Assembly: GCA_965216205.1 (NCBI GenBank)
Contig: OZ244139.1
Coordinates: 5,518,001 to 5,582,000 of the forward strand
DNA from: CADEDH01 sp965216205
Lineage (GTDB): Bacteria; Actinomycetota; Acidimicrobiia; Acidimicrobiales; SZUA-35
Direction of reading: 5' to 3'
DNA length: 64,000 nucleotides
Numbering within the stretch: position 1 is the stretch's first letter; each line of letters starts with the position of its first letter. The position numbers were made by a program, and so were the translations under genes. This document shows positions 1 to 9,109 of the stretch, in pieces. Below the pieces are notes generated by a model. The model saw nothing but the letters and a program-made list of their open reading frames with translations. It was not told where the DNA came from and ran no database searches.

Positions 1-1
1 G

Positions 2-1435
2 CTACTCGACCGTCCGGCCTTCGTCGGCGAGCGGCGGTTGCCGGGGACTCCGACCGACATCGACTTCCTCGACCCGACCACTGCCGTCGTCGCCAGCGGA
101 CGGTACGTGACGGTGATCGACCTCGATCGAGGCGAGCCCGTCGGCGAGTACCAGCCGGCGGTTGAGGTCGGGACGCTCCCCAACGACTTCGACCTGGAGG
201 TCGCCGGCGACAGGCTCGTGGCCTCGACCCGGTCGGGGCTGGTCGCGGTCGTCGACGCCCGAACGGGCGGGCGCCCGACCCTCATCGACACCGAAACCCG
301 GGGCGCCGCCTCCCTCGGCGTGGACGTCGCTGTCGATCCGGCGGGGCGTCGGGCCGCAGTGGCAGGGGACGATGGCGTTCGCCTCGTCGCCCTCGACGGG
401 TCGGGCCTCATCCACCGATCGGTCGAGCGCCCGGAGTGGGGGCGCACCGCCCAGGCGTCCGCCGACGGGCGGCTCCTCTCGTGGAGCGGGCCAGGCCACG
501 CTCCAGCGTTCCACCGACTCGATCAGCCTCGTCTCGAACCGATGACGCCCGACATCGACAACGCCGTCTTCGGCGGCCTCGACCACTACGGAGGACCGGT
601 TGTCATCGAACCGCTGGGGGATCTCGGCGTGCTGCACTTCCTCGATCCAGAGACCCTCCAGCCGACTGGCCAGCAGCTCGAAGTCGGAACGTTCACCAGC
701 GGTGACGTCTCCCCCGACGATCGATGGCTGGCCGTGGGGCGAGGCTCGCCACAGCGGGCCGGGGTCGCCATCTACGATCGTGCAGATCTGGCGGCGGTCG
801 CCCAGCTCGAGCCCGACGGCGATCGCGCGGTGCACACGACATCGGTGGCCTGGCACCCCGACGGGCGCCGCCTCGTCGCGGTCTTCGCCAGATCCGACAT
901 CGGATCGTTCGCGCTCGTCTTCGATCGGGACACCGGTCGGGCGATCAGCCCGGAGATCCGCAACTCGACCTCGATCACCGACGCGGTCTTCACGCCGGAT
1001 GGCCGGTTCCTCCTGACCGGGGACTTCTCCGGGAAGGTCGTCGTACGGGATGCCGAGACCTTCCAGCCGACCGGCGACGAGCTCATCGTCGGCACCTACG
1101 GACTCGGCGGTGAAGAGGGCCGACCGCTGCAGTTCACCGACGATGGCCGGTACCTCGTGTCCACCCTCGGGGCTCCGGTGTTGGTCGACGCCGCCACGTG
1201 GACCCCGGTCGGTGTGCCCTTCCCGAGCGACACTCGCAGCCTGCTCGGTGTGCCCGACGGCGCCCGCTTCCTCCCCACCGTCACCGATGACCGCCTCATC
1301 GTGTGGACGTTGGAACCGGATCGGTGGGCCGACATCGCCTGCCGAGCGGCCGGTCGCAATCTGACACCTACCGAATGGGACCAGTACGGCCCGACCGACG
1401 CCGAACGAGTGGCCACCTGCCCCCAGTGGGAGTGA
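2..1435 (+). CDS. WD40-like beta-propeller protein, 3' part of a larger gene
   Basis: The reading frame is open from the first bases of the window, so the gene begins upstream; the TTG at 38 is probably internal. The visible 477 codons show repeated propeller-blade patterns such as VAWHPDGRRLVAVF, AVFTPDGRFLLTGDF and SPDDRWLAVGRG, each followed by a short strand-turn-strand. The C-terminus (IACRAAGRNLTPTEWDQY, then TCPQWE) resembles the end of actinobacterial proteins that join a BTAD or STAND ATPase regulator to a WD40 propeller. That family is often regulatory (AfsR/SARP-like). The upstream ATPase or DNA-binding part cannot be seen here, so only the propeller call is firm. Confidence 0.75.
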   Translation, partial: LLDRPAFVGERRLPGTPTDIDFLDPTTAVVASGRYVTVIDLDRGEPVGEYQPAVEVGTLPNDFDLEVAGDRLVASTRSGLVAVVDARTGGRPTLIDTETRGAASLGVDVAVDPAGRRAAVAGDDGVRLVALDGSGLIHRSVERPEWGRTAQASADGRLLSWSGPGHAPAFHRLDQPRLEPMTPDIDNAVFGGLDHYGGPVVIEPLGDLGVLHFLDPETLQPTGQQLEVGTFTSGDVSPDDRWLAVGRGSPQRAGVAIYDRADLAAVAQLEPDGDRAVHTTSVAWHPDGRRLVAVFARSDIGSFALVFDRDTGRAISPEIRNSTSITDAVFTPDGRFLLTGDFSGKVVVRDAETFQPTGDELIVGTYGLGGEEGRPLQFTDDGRYLVSTLGAPVLVDAATWTPVGVPFPSDTRSLLGVPDGARFLPTVTDDRLIVWTLEPDRWADIACRAAGRNLTPTEWDQYGPTDAERVATCPQWE

Positions 1436-1506
1436 GGCCGAAACCGGCGGCGCACCCGTCAGTTCACCTGACCAGCGAGACGATCGACCGACGAAGGGAA
1501 GAGGTC

Positions 1507-2169
1507 ATGGAGGAAGACAAGACCGAGGACAGGACCGAGAGCAGGGATGGGAGTGGGAACCGCCGTTCGTTCATCACTCGAACCGTGCTTGGCGGAGCGG
1601 CGCTCGCCGCCGGTGGAGCCGTGGTGGGGGCGGGGGCCGCAGCGGCGGCGAGCGGGGAGCAGCGGGAGTCGTTGGTTCTCGAATGTGCGGTGCTCGGGCC
1701 GACGATCCGGGATCTGCCGTTGTTCCTGCTGATGCCCGAGCGTGGGCTGGAGGAGGGTGACGTGCTCGGCTCCCCGTTCTTCGCTGAGGGCTACCTCTAC
1801 CCCGAGGGCACGATCTCGGGTGACGGTTTCGTCCCCACCGATGAGGGCACGATCGGGACCTTCCTGTGCCGTGGCCATTTCCTGTTGGGCCCGGCTCGAC
1901 CCGAACCACACCTGGCGACACACCAGGAGTACTACCTCGGCGACCTCACCTCGTTTCCGCTGGTCAGCGACATGCTGGCATCGGAGGGCATCGAGGGAAG
2001 CAACACCGCCCCGTGGGAGGCGATGCGAATCGTCACCGGCGGCACCGGGCAGTACCGGGGTGCCAGGGGTCAGGTCCTCCAGCGCCAGATCGGGGTGAAC
2101 TCCACCGTCGACCAGTTCGGCAACCCGGCTCCGGTTCATCGTTTCGAGTTCGACATCGACCTGCCGTAG
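1507..2169 (+). CDS. Tat-exported protein, possibly allene-oxide-cyclase/dirigent-like barrel
   Basis: Start chosen at ATG 1507 because of the purine-rich GAAGGGAAGAGG just upstream; the longer frame from 1303 overlaps the previous gene and has no coding character before 1507. The protein has 220 residues. Residues about 18-50 form a twin-arginine signal (RRSFITR, then an Ala/Gly-rich hydrophobic stretch ending AAAAAS). The mature part contains SGDGFVPTDEGTIGTFLCRG and TGGTGQYRGARGQV; the latter resembles the GGTGxYxGARG turn of plant dirigent and allene oxide cyclase barrels. Family membership is a pattern-based guess and the substrate is unknown. It stands alone, 71 bp after the propeller gene. 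Confidence 0.6.
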   Translation: MEEDKTEDRTESRDGSGNRRSFITRTVLGGAALAAGGAVVGAGAAAAASGEQRESLVLECAVLGPTIRDLPLFLLMPERGLEEGDVLGSPFFAEGYLYPEGTISGDGFVPTDEGTIGTFLCRGHFLLGPARPEPHLATHQEYYLGDLTSFPLVSDMLASEGIEGSNTAPWEAMRIVTGGTGQYRGARGQVLQRQIGVNSTVDQFGNPAPVHRFEFDIDLP

Positions 2170-2224
2170 CAAGCGACCTCGGCAACAGGCTCGAGACGAC
2201 TCTGTGCGAACCCGAACGCGAAGA

Positions 2225-2246
2225 AACCCGCTGAAGTCAGCGGGTT
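2225..2246 (-). terminator. Intrinsic terminator-like hairpin after tRNA-Ile
   Basis: AACCCGCTGA and TCAGCGGGTT form a 10-bp perfect stem with a very short loop. On the minus strand it lies a few bases past the tRNA 3' end and is followed by TTTCTTCG, a weak U-rich tail. Confidence 0.6.
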
Positions 2247-2250
2247 CCCG

Positions 2251-2324
<74 letters not shown>

Positions 2325-2363
2325 GGGGGGACGATTCACGCTACCGCTTCCCGGTGGTGCTGC

Positions 2364-3914
2364 CTACTGGTTTGCGCGGCGGACTCGGATCGTCTCCTCT
2401 TCGACCACCGTGACCCGGATGCCACCGACGAGGTCCGAGATGAGGTTGAACACCACCACCAGCAGCACGACCATCACCGAAGCGGCCAGGGTGAAGATCC
2501 CGGCGATCACCATGGCGGCGCGGAAGACCACGTCGCCGTTGATCTCGTAGGTCTGGTAGTCGCCGATCTCCCGGATGAAGCTCTCGATGTTCTCGATCGT
2601 GCCGGCCGCCACCGCGGCGTTCCACACGAGCACGCTCGCCAGCAGCAGCGCCGCGAACAGGCACAGGAAGAACAGCACCGAGAACGTGAGCACCGACCAC
2701 GGATCGATGTGGCGGACCACCCGCCGCACCTTGCGGGACCGCACTCGGCCCGTGCGCTTGAGGAGGCCCTGGTCGAGCAGTTGGGGCATCCGAGCGGCGA
2801 GGTCGCCGCCTCGGGCCCTGGCCTCTTCGGACCGGGCGGCGATCGTGGCTCCTGCGCCAGCGGGCGCAGCGACGGCGCCGTTCGCGTTCAGGCTCGTCTC
2901 GGTGGTGGGGTCGCCGACGAGCGGCGGGGGTGGGGTGCCCACCGGCGCCGCCTCGGCGTCGGGCATGATCGGCGGTGTTGTCGGCGGGGCCTCGACCAGG
3001 AGGGTCTCGGGTGGCGCAGGTGGGGGCGGATCGGTACGGACAGCCTGGGTGGGAGCGGTCGTGGGCGGCTCCTCGGCGAGGATCGTGTCCGGCGCGGCGG
3101 GTGGGGGCGGGTCGAACAAGCCTGGCGATTCGTCGGCGACGACGCCACCCGAGGTGGACTCGGCGTGATGGCCCTCCGCGTGAGGATCGTCGGCCCAGTA
3201 GCCGTCCACGGACCCCGCCGACGGGGCGGCCTGGTCGGTGGCCTCGGCGTTGGAAGGCTGGCCGCCGTCGAGCGACAGCCCGTCGACCACGAGTGTCTCG
3301 TTCGCCCGATCCGAGCCGACACCGTTGCCGTCATCGAGGATGGGGGGAGGCGGATCGCTGCTGTGGGCGCCCCGGGACGACCGGGAGGCGGAGAACCGAC
3401 CAGCGGGAATCGGACCGGTGGCGTCCGAGGCGAGCTCGGTCAGCGACTGCTGACCGGCAGCGAACCCGTCGACGTCGGGGTAGTCGTAGCCGTCGAGTGC
3501 CGGGTCGCCGGAGTGGTCCGGATCGCCGGGGTCGAGTGCGGTGGACGGATCGGGCATCGGCGGCGCCGACGGCTTCGGCGTCGGGCGGGCCCGAGCGCTT
3601 CTCCGATAGGTCTGGGGCCCCTTGCCTCTTCCTTTTGGCGGCGTCATCGCATCGTCAGCCTCGGCGGTGGTTGGCGGAGCGGCTTCGTCGAACCCATCGG
3701 CGAGATCGGGGCCGGCGTGAAGGTGGATGTCGGGTTGATCGACAACGTACGCCGGTTCGCTGGTGGACCAGTCGAGGGTGTCGGCTGTGCCGTCCTCGAC
3801 GAGCACCGCGGCACCATCGTCGACCGTGTCGGCGGTCGGCTCGAAGCCGAGCGCCGCCACGAGCGAGTTCTCCACGTCGGAAGAACCCCTCCGCGAGCCA
3901 TCGTCAGCACCCAT
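2364..3914 (-). CDS. DUF3566 membrane protein with long disordered N-terminus
   Basis: The C-terminal ~130 residues match the DUF3566 pattern: a basic RKVRRVVRHIDPWSV motif, a first membrane helix (VLTFSVLFFLCLFAALLLAS), an amphipathic segment, a second helix (VFRAAMVIAGIFTLAASVMV) and a short basic tail. About 390 residues before it are Pro/Ala/Asp-rich low complexity. The start is uncertain. ATG 3914 (516 aa) is preferred because a TACACT -10-like hexamer lies 10 bp upstream, as for a leaderless mRNA; ATG 3647 is an alternative. DUF3566 proteins follow gyrA in actinobacteria (Rv0007 in M. tuberculosis), which fits the position between gyrA and tRNA-Ile. Biochemical function is unknown; an inner-membrane location is likely. 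Confidence 0.8.
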   Translation of the reverse strand: MGADDGSRRGSSDVENSLVAALGFEPTADTVDDGAAVLVEDGTADTLDWSTSEPAYVVDQPDIHLHAGPDLADGFDEAAPPTTAEADDAMTPPKGRGKGPQTYRRSARARPTPKPSAPPMPDPSTALDPGDPDHSGDPALDGYDYPDVDGFAAGQQSLTELASDATGPIPAGRFSASRSSRGAHSSDPPPPILDDGNGVGSDRANETLVVDGLSLDGGQPSNAEATDQAAPSAGSVDGYWADDPHAEGHHAESTSGGVVADESPGLFDPPPPAAPDTILAEEPPTTAPTQAVRTDPPPPAPPETLLVEAPPTTPPIMPDAEAAPVGTPPPPLVGDPTTETSLNANGAVAAPAGAGATIAARSEEARARGGDLAARMPQLLDQGLLKRTGRVRSRKVRRVVRHIDPWSVLTFSVLFFLCLFAALLLASVLVWNAAVAAGTIENIESFIREIGDYQTYEINGDVVFRAAMVIAGIFTLAASVMVVLLVVVFNLISDLVGGIRVTVVEEETIRVRRANQ

Positions 3915-3924
3915 AGACGGGCCC

Positions 3925-3930
3925 AGTGTA
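3925..3930 (-). promoter_or_regulatory. -10-like hexamer TACACT before the DUF3566 gene
   Basis: TACACT on the minus strand lies 10 bp before ATG 3914, the spacing expected when transcription starts at the ATG. No convincing -35 element is visible, so this is tentative. Confidence 0.3.
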
Positions 3931-4006
3931 GGCGCCGCGGAGGCCGACTCCTGGTCAGGATGAAGATCGTTGCGTGAGGTCGACCTCAAACCATCATGAA
4001 ACCGCC

Positions 4007-4354
4007 TCATCCAGGCCGACCGCCGGGGAACGGGATCGCCGTCCAGTCGAGCTCGGCCCACGCCTCGGCGGTGGCATGGCCCACCCGAACCTCCACCCGA
4101 ACCGCGCCGTCGACCGCGGCGAAGGCCACCAGCTCCGCCCCGTTGCGGGTGGCGAGCTCCGCCGCCCCCGACCGGCCCTCGTGCACCGCGGCGAGAGCGG
4201 CCATGTCGGCTGCGGTCTGGGCCTCGGCCCGATCGACCGTGCGCGAACCCAGCTCGACCAGCACCAGGAGCAGCAGCGCGATGACCGCCACCATCGCCCC
4301 CGCCAGTGGCAGCATCGAACCCCGCGCCGGACCCCGCTCGGGGGCGCGTCTCAC
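4007..4354 (-). CDS. TadE/TadG-like single-pass protein
   Basis: The protein has 115 residues and starts at GTG 4354, whose GTGA overlaps the gyrA stop, implying translational coupling. The short basic N-terminus (RRAPERGPARGSMLP) leads into one hydrophobic helix (MVAVIALLLLVLVELGS). It is followed by DRAEAQTAADMAALAA, the motif typical of TadE/TadG-type pseudopilins just after the membrane helix, and then a small extracytoplasmic domain of about 65 residues. Family members are minor pilin-like proteins of Tad/Flp assembly or secretion loci, but no tad genes are visible here. Its place between gyrA and DUF3566 is unusual, and its function is unknown. Confidence 0.75.
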   Translation of the reverse strand: MRRAPERGPARGSMLPLAGAMVAVIALLLLVLVELGSRTVDRAEAQTAADMAALAAVHEGRSGAAELATRNGAELVAFAAVDGAVRVEVRVGHATAEAWAELDWTAIPFPGGRPG

Positions 4355-6942
4355 TCGGGTTCGGAGGGGTCGGAACCGTCGTCGTGGGCCGCATCCTCGT
4401 CGGATGCGGCGAGTTCATCCACAGACTCCTGCTCGGGGTCGGGGCCGATGTCGGCGAGTTCGCCGGCGGCCACCTCCTCCACCGAGAACAGTCGGGCCAC
4501 GGCCGACACCTGGTCGTCGTGGTCGAGGCTCATCACCCGAACCCCGGTGGCGTCGCGGCCCTGCTGGGAGATGTCGGCCACGCCGGTGCGGATCACCACA
4601 CCAGCCTCGGAGATCAGCAGGACCTCGTCGTCAGCGGCCACGAACATCGCCGCCACCACCTTGCCTCGCTGCTCGTTGACCTTCACGCACCGCACGCCGA
4701 GCCCGGCCCGGCCCTTGCGGGTGAACAACTCCGGATCGGTCCGCTTGCCGAAGCCCTCGCTCGTGATCACCAGCAACTCGGTGTCGCTCGTGAACACGTC
4801 GCAGGAGACGAGCTCGTCGCCGTCGCGGAACTTCATGCCCCGGACCCCGGCGGCGCTGCGGCCCATCGCCCGCACGTCGTCTTCCGCGAACCGGAGGGCC
4901 TGACCCTGGCGGGACGTCATGAAGATGTCGTCGGTGCCGTTGGTCGGCACGACCGACACGAGCTCGTCGCCGTCGTTGAGCTTGATGGCGATCAGACCGC
5001 CCCGCAGCGACGAGTCGTATGCGGTGAACAGCGTCTTCTTCACCCGACCCTGGCGGGTGGCGAAGAACAAAAACCGGTTGGTCTCGTAGTCGCGAGTGTC
5101 GACGATGGCCTGGATCCGCTCGTCGGTCGCCAACTGGAGCAGGTTGACCAGCGCCATCCCCCGCGACGTCCGACTCGAGATCGGGATCTCGTGGGCCTTG
5201 ATCCGGTAGACCCGCCCCTGGTTCGAGAAGAACAGCAGGTAGGCGTGGGCGGTGGTGTGGAGGAGGTGGGACACGACGTCGTCGTCGTCGTCCTTCAGCT
5301 TCGCCCCGGTGACACCGCGACCCCCGCGGCCCTGGGTGCGGAACTCCTCTGCCGAGACCGACTTGATGTACCCGGTCGACGACAGCGTGACCACGAGGTC
5401 CTCGTCGTCGATGAGGTCCTCGATGTCGAGCTCGCCCGGATCGGGGACGAGCTCGGTGTAACGCTCGTCGGCGAACTCGTCCTTGATCTCGGTGAGCTCG
5501 TCCTTGATGACCCCGTCGAGCTTGGCCGGGTCGGCGAGGATCGCCTCCAGCTCGGCGATCGTGGCCCGCTTCTCCTCGAGCTCGTTCTCGATCTCGGAGC
5601 GGGCGAGGCGGGTGAGGCGGGACAGGGTCATGTCGAGGATGAAGTTCGCCTGGATCTCCGAGAAGTCGAACCCCTCCCCCATCAGCCGTTCCCTGGCCTC
5701 GGGGCGGTCCTCGCTGGCCCGGATGGCGGCGATGATCGCATCGATCATGTCGAGCGCCCGCAGCAGGCCCTCGAGGATGTGGGCCCGGCGGCGGGCCTCG
5801 TCGAGCAGGTACTCGCTCCGCCGACGGACGACCTCCCGCTGATGCTCCACGTAGGCGACGAGCGCGTCGCGCAGGTTCAGCGTGCGGGGCACCCCGTCGA
5901 CCAGGGCCACCATGTTCACGCTGAAGGTGGTCTGCATCGGCGTGTACTTGAAGAGGTTGTTCAGCACCACCAGGGCGGTGGCGTCGCGCTTGAGCTCGAA
6001 CACGAGGCGGGTGTTGCCCTTGGCCGACTCGTTGCGGATCTCCCGCAACCCGGTCAGGTCACCCCGCTCGACCAGCTCGGCCGCCTTCCTCGCGATCTGG
6101 TCGACCGAGGTCTGGTACGGCACCTCGGTGACCACGATCTGGTCAGATGTCTTGCCTTCGACGATCTCGGCCACCGCCCGCAGCCGGATCGAGCCCCGAC
6201 CGGTGCGGTAGGCGTCGCGGATGCCGACCCGGCCCAGGATCTGGGCCCTCGTGGGGAAGTCGGGACCCTTGACGTGCTCCATCAGGTCGTCGGGGGTTGC
6301 GTCCGGATTGTCGATCAGGTGGATGGTGGCGTCGATCGCCTCGCCGAGGTTGTGGGGCGGGATGTTGGTGGCCATCCCCACCGCGATCCCCTGGCTGCCG
6401 TTGACCAGCAGGTTGGGGAACCGGCTGGGCAACACCTCGGGTTCGGAGTGCTGGCCGTCGAAGTTGGGCCGGAAGTCCACCGTGTCGCGGTCGATGTCGG
6501 CCAGGAGCTGCATCGCCAGGGGCGTCAGCCGGCACTCCGTGTAGCGGTAGGCGGCGGGGGGATCGTCGGGCGAGCCGAAGTTGCCGTGGGGGTCGATCAG
6601 CGTGTGGCGCAGCGAGAAGGTCTGCCCCATGCGGACGAGCGAATCGTAGATCGCGGTGTCGCCGTGGGGATGGAAGCGGCCGATCACGTCGCCCACGACG
6701 GTGGCGCACTTCACGTGCGACCGGTCGGGGCGGTGACCCTCGTCGAACATGGACCACAGGATCCGACGGTGGACCGGCTTCAGACCGTCCCGGGCGTCGG
6801 GCAGAGCCCGGGAGATGATGACCGACATGGCGTACTCGAGGAACGAGTCCTCCATCTCGGCCTGGATCTCGATCGGCTCGATCCCGTCACCTGGCTCGAG
6901 TTCTTCGTCGGTCCCGTCGGTGGGAGGCGGGGTGTCGCTCAT
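4351..6942 (-). CDS. gyrA: DNA gyrase subunit A
   Basis: The protein has 863 residues. It is the breakage-reunion subunit of the A2B2 gyrase that introduces negative supercoils. Catalytic tyrosine is Tyr134 in AYRYTECRLT. The quinolone-resistance region reads GRFHPHGDTAIYDS with Thr96 and Asp100 at the E. coli Ser83/Asp87 positions. The C-terminal wrapping domain has the GyrA box QGRGGRGVTG near residue 530 and ends in a Glu/Asp-rich tail. No intein is present. Start ATG 6942 follows GGGTGACC, 18 bp after the gyrB stop, so gyrB-gyrA form one operon that continues into the TadE-like gene. Confidence 0.98.
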   Translation of the reverse strand: MSDTPPPTDGTDEELEPGDGIEPIEIQAEMEDSFLEYAMSVIISRALPDARDGLKPVHRRILWSMFDEGHRPDRSHVKCATVVGDVIGRFHPHGDTAIYDSLVRMGQTFSLRHTLIDPHGNFGSPDDPPAAYRYTECRLTPLAMQLLADIDRDTVDFRPNFDGQHSEPEVLPSRFPNLLVNGSQGIAVGMATNIPPHNLGEAIDATIHLIDNPDATPDDLMEHVKGPDFPTRAQILGRVGIRDAYRTGRGSIRLRAVAEIVEGKTSDQIVVTEVPYQTSVDQIARKAAELVERGDLTGLREIRNESAKGNTRLVFELKRDATALVVLNNLFKYTPMQTTFSVNMVALVDGVPRTLNLRDALVAYVEHQREVVRRRSEYLLDEARRRAHILEGLLRALDMIDAIIAAIRASEDRPEARERLMGEGFDFSEIQANFILDMTLSRLTRLARSEIENELEEKRATIAELEAILADPAKLDGVIKDELTEIKDEFADERYTELVPDPGELDIEDLIDDEDLVVTLSSTGYIKSVSAEEFRTQGRGGRGVTGAKLKDDDDDVVSHLLHTTAHAYLLFFSNQGRVYRIKAHEIPISSRTSRGMALVNLLQLATDERIQAIVDTRDYETNRFLFFATRQGRVKKTLFTAYDSSLRGGLIAIKLNDGDELVSVVPTNGTDDIFMTSRQGQALRFAEDDVRAMGRSAAGVRGMKFRDGDELVSCDVFTSDTELLVITSEGFGKRTDPELFTRKGRAGLGVRCVKVNEQRGKVVAAMFVAADDEVLLISEAGVVIRTGVADISQQGRDATGVRVMSLDHDDQVSAVARLFSVEEVAAGELADIGPDPEQESVDELAASDEDAAHDDGSDPSEPE

Positions 6943-6960
6943 CGGTCGGTCACCCGGCGA

Positions 6961-8991
6961 TCAGATGTCGAGGAATCTGACGTCATCGGCGTTGGTCTGG
7001 ATGAACTGCTTGCGGCTCTCGACGTCATCGCCCATGAGCACGGCGAAGACCTCGTCGGCGATGGCGGCCTGTTCGGCCGTGACCTGGAGCAGGGTTCGCC
7101 GCTCGGGATCCATCGTGGTCTCCCACAGCTCGTCGGCGTCCATCTCGCCGAGGCCCTTCAGTCGCTGGAACTCGGCGTTGGGATGCTCGGCGAGGTAGCT
7201 GTCGCGGGCGGCGTCGTCCTTGAGGTACAGCTTCGACCGGCCAACCTCGGTTGAGTACAGCGGGGGCTGGGCGATGTAGACGTAACCGTGCTCCACCAAC
7301 GGCCGCATCTGCCGGAAGAAGAAGGTGAGGAGCAGCGTGCGGATGTGACTGCCGTCGACGTCGGCATCGGCCAGGAGGACGATCTTGTGGTAGCGGGCCT
7401 TGGTGACGTCGAACTCCTCGCCGAGCCCGGCCCCGATCGCCTGGATGAGGGAGATGACCTCGGTGTTCTTGTACATGCGGTCCGGGCGGGCCCGTTCGAC
7501 GTTGAGGATCTTGCCCCGGATCGGGAGGATCGCCATCGTGCGGGGGTTGCGGGCCTCCTTGGCCGAACCACCGGCCGAGTTGCCCTCCACGATGTACAGC
7601 TCCGACTCGGCCGGGTCCTTGCTCTGGCAGTCGGCGAGCTTGCCGGGCAGGCCGGCGCCATCCAAGGCCGACTTCCGGCGGATCGTCTGGCGGGCCTGAG
7701 TGGCCGCGATCCTGGCCTTGGCCGCCTGGCTCGCCTTGATCACCACCGCCTTGGCTTCCTTCGGGTTCTCCTCGAACCACTCCCGGAGCTTCTCGTTGGT
7801 GGCCTTCTCCACCAGCGATCGGACCGACACGTTCCCCAGCTTCGACTTGGTCTGCCCCTCGAACTGGGGCTCGGTGACCCGGACCGAGATGATCGCGGTG
7901 AGGCCCTCCCGGATGTCCTCGCCCTGGAGGTTCTCCTCCTTCTCCTTCAACTGCCCGGTGGCCTTGGCGTAGGCGTTGACCGTGCGGGTGAGGGCGGTGC
8001 GGAACCCCTGCTCGTGCATCCCGCCCTCGATGGTGTTGATCCCGTTGGCGAAGCTGTGGATCCCGTCGGTCTGGTAGCCCGTGTTCCAACTGAAGGCGAC
8101 CTCGACCTCCTCGTTGTCATCGTGCTCGGAGAAGTGGCCGACCTGGTCGAAGAGGGCCTCCTTCGACGCGTTCAGGTGGCGGACGAAGTCCTTGATGCCA
8201 CCGTCGTAGCGGAGGACGACCTCCTCGAAGGAGGGATCACGGGAATCGGTGATGTGGAACTCGAGCCCGGCGTTGAGGAACGCCATCATCTGGAACCGCT
8301 CGACGAGGGTCTGGGTGCGGAACTCCACTCCCTCTTTGAAGATCGTCGGATCGGGCCAGAACCGGACGGTGGTACCGGTGCGGACGACCGGGCTCGAAGC
8401 GCCCGTGGCGGCCCCGTTCGCCGTGTTGCCATTGGTCTCGATGCCGTTCGTGGCAGCCTGGACCATCGGCGAGTCACCGATGACGGTGAGCTTCCGATCG
8501 GGGGTCCCGCCATCGCGGAACGTCATGAGATGGCGCTTGCCGTCTCGGTCGATCTCGACCTCTACCCTTGTGGACAGCGCGTTGACCACCGAGACCCCGA
8601 CGCCGTGCAGCCCGCCGGAAACCTTGTAGCCGCTGTCACCGAACTTGCCGCCGGCATGAAGAACCGTGAGGACGACCTCGGCTGCGGTCAAGTCCTCGTA
8701 CTTCGGATGAATCCCGACCGGAATCCCACGACCATTGTCGGTGACTTCGACCCCACCGTCGGCGCGCACCTCGACATCGATCCGGTCGCAATGACCCGCC
8801 ATCGCTTCATCCACAGCGTTGTCCACAACCTCCCACACCAGGTGGTGGAGGCCGGTCGGACCGGTCGAGCCGATGTACATCCCCGGCCGCTTGCGGACCG
8901 CCTCGAGACCCTCGAGAACCTGAATGTCCGCGGCGCTGTAGGAGTCTGCTGAGCTGGGGCTCTGTTCGTTTTCGGTGATGGGTTCTTCCAT
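6961..8991 (-). CDS. gyrB: DNA gyrase subunit B
   Basis: The ATPase subunit of gyrase, 676 residues. The GHKL ATP site is visible as VVDNAVDEAMAG (catalytic Glu/Asn), DNGRGIPVG and GLHGVGVSVVNAL. The transducer is followed by the Toprim domain with EGNSAGGSAKEARN and LADADVDGSHIRTLLL, whose acidic residues bind Mg2+. The gene ends KQFIQTNADDVRFLDI, the standard C-terminus. A non-conserved Asn/Gly/Ala-rich stretch of about 27 residues (roughly 176-202) interrupts the ATPase domain. An extended -10 promoter lies about 63 bp upstream of the ATG. Confidence 0.98.
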   Translation of the reverse strand: MEEPITENEQSPSSADSYSAADIQVLEGLEAVRKRPGMYIGSTGPTGLHHLVWEVVDNAVDEAMAGHCDRIDVEVRADGGVEVTDNGRGIPVGIHPKYEDLTAAEVVLTVLHAGGKFGDSGYKVSGGLHGVGVSVVNALSTRVEVEIDRDGKRHLMTFRDGGTPDRKLTVIGDSPMVQAATNGIETNGNTANGAATGASSPVVRTGTTVRFWPDPTIFKEGVEFRTQTLVERFQMMAFLNAGLEFHITDSRDPSFEEVVLRYDGGIKDFVRHLNASKEALFDQVGHFSEHDDNEEVEVAFSWNTGYQTDGIHSFANGINTIEGGMHEQGFRTALTRTVNAYAKATGQLKEKEENLQGEDIREGLTAIISVRVTEPQFEGQTKSKLGNVSVRSLVEKATNEKLREWFEENPKEAKAVVIKASQAAKARIAATQARQTIRRKSALDGAGLPGKLADCQSKDPAESELYIVEGNSAGGSAKEARNPRTMAILPIRGKILNVERARPDRMYKNTEVISLIQAIGAGLGEEFDVTKARYHKIVLLADADVDGSHIRTLLLTFFFRQMRPLVEHGYVYIAQPPLYSTEVGRSKLYLKDDAARDSYLAEHPNAEFQRLKGLGEMDADELWETTMDPERRTLLQVTAEQAAIADEVFAVLMGDDVESRKQFIQTNADDVRFLDI

Positions 8992-9053
8992 ACGACTGAT
9001 GCGGTGGAGGCCCTGCCCCGGGTGGCGGGAACCGGCCCACAGACCGACGGTTC

Positions 9054-9062
9054 ATTCTACCA
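9054..9062 (-). promoter_or_regulatory. Probable gyrB promoter (extended -10)
   Basis: On the minus strand TGGTAGAAT gives an extended -10 (TGN plus TAGAAT) about 63 bp before the gyrB ATG. No clear -35 is seen at 17 bp spacing. It sits in the 118-bp gap between the DUF721 gene and gyrB. Confidence 0.45.
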
Positions 9063-9109
9063 GGGAGCGGGTCTGGGTCGGTGTTGTCCCTGCGGTGAAC
9101 GACGAGTCG

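Noticed and set aside
4306..7254. Long open frame of 982 codons on the plus strand
   Set aside because: It is the antisense of gyrA; high GC keeps the opposite frame open.
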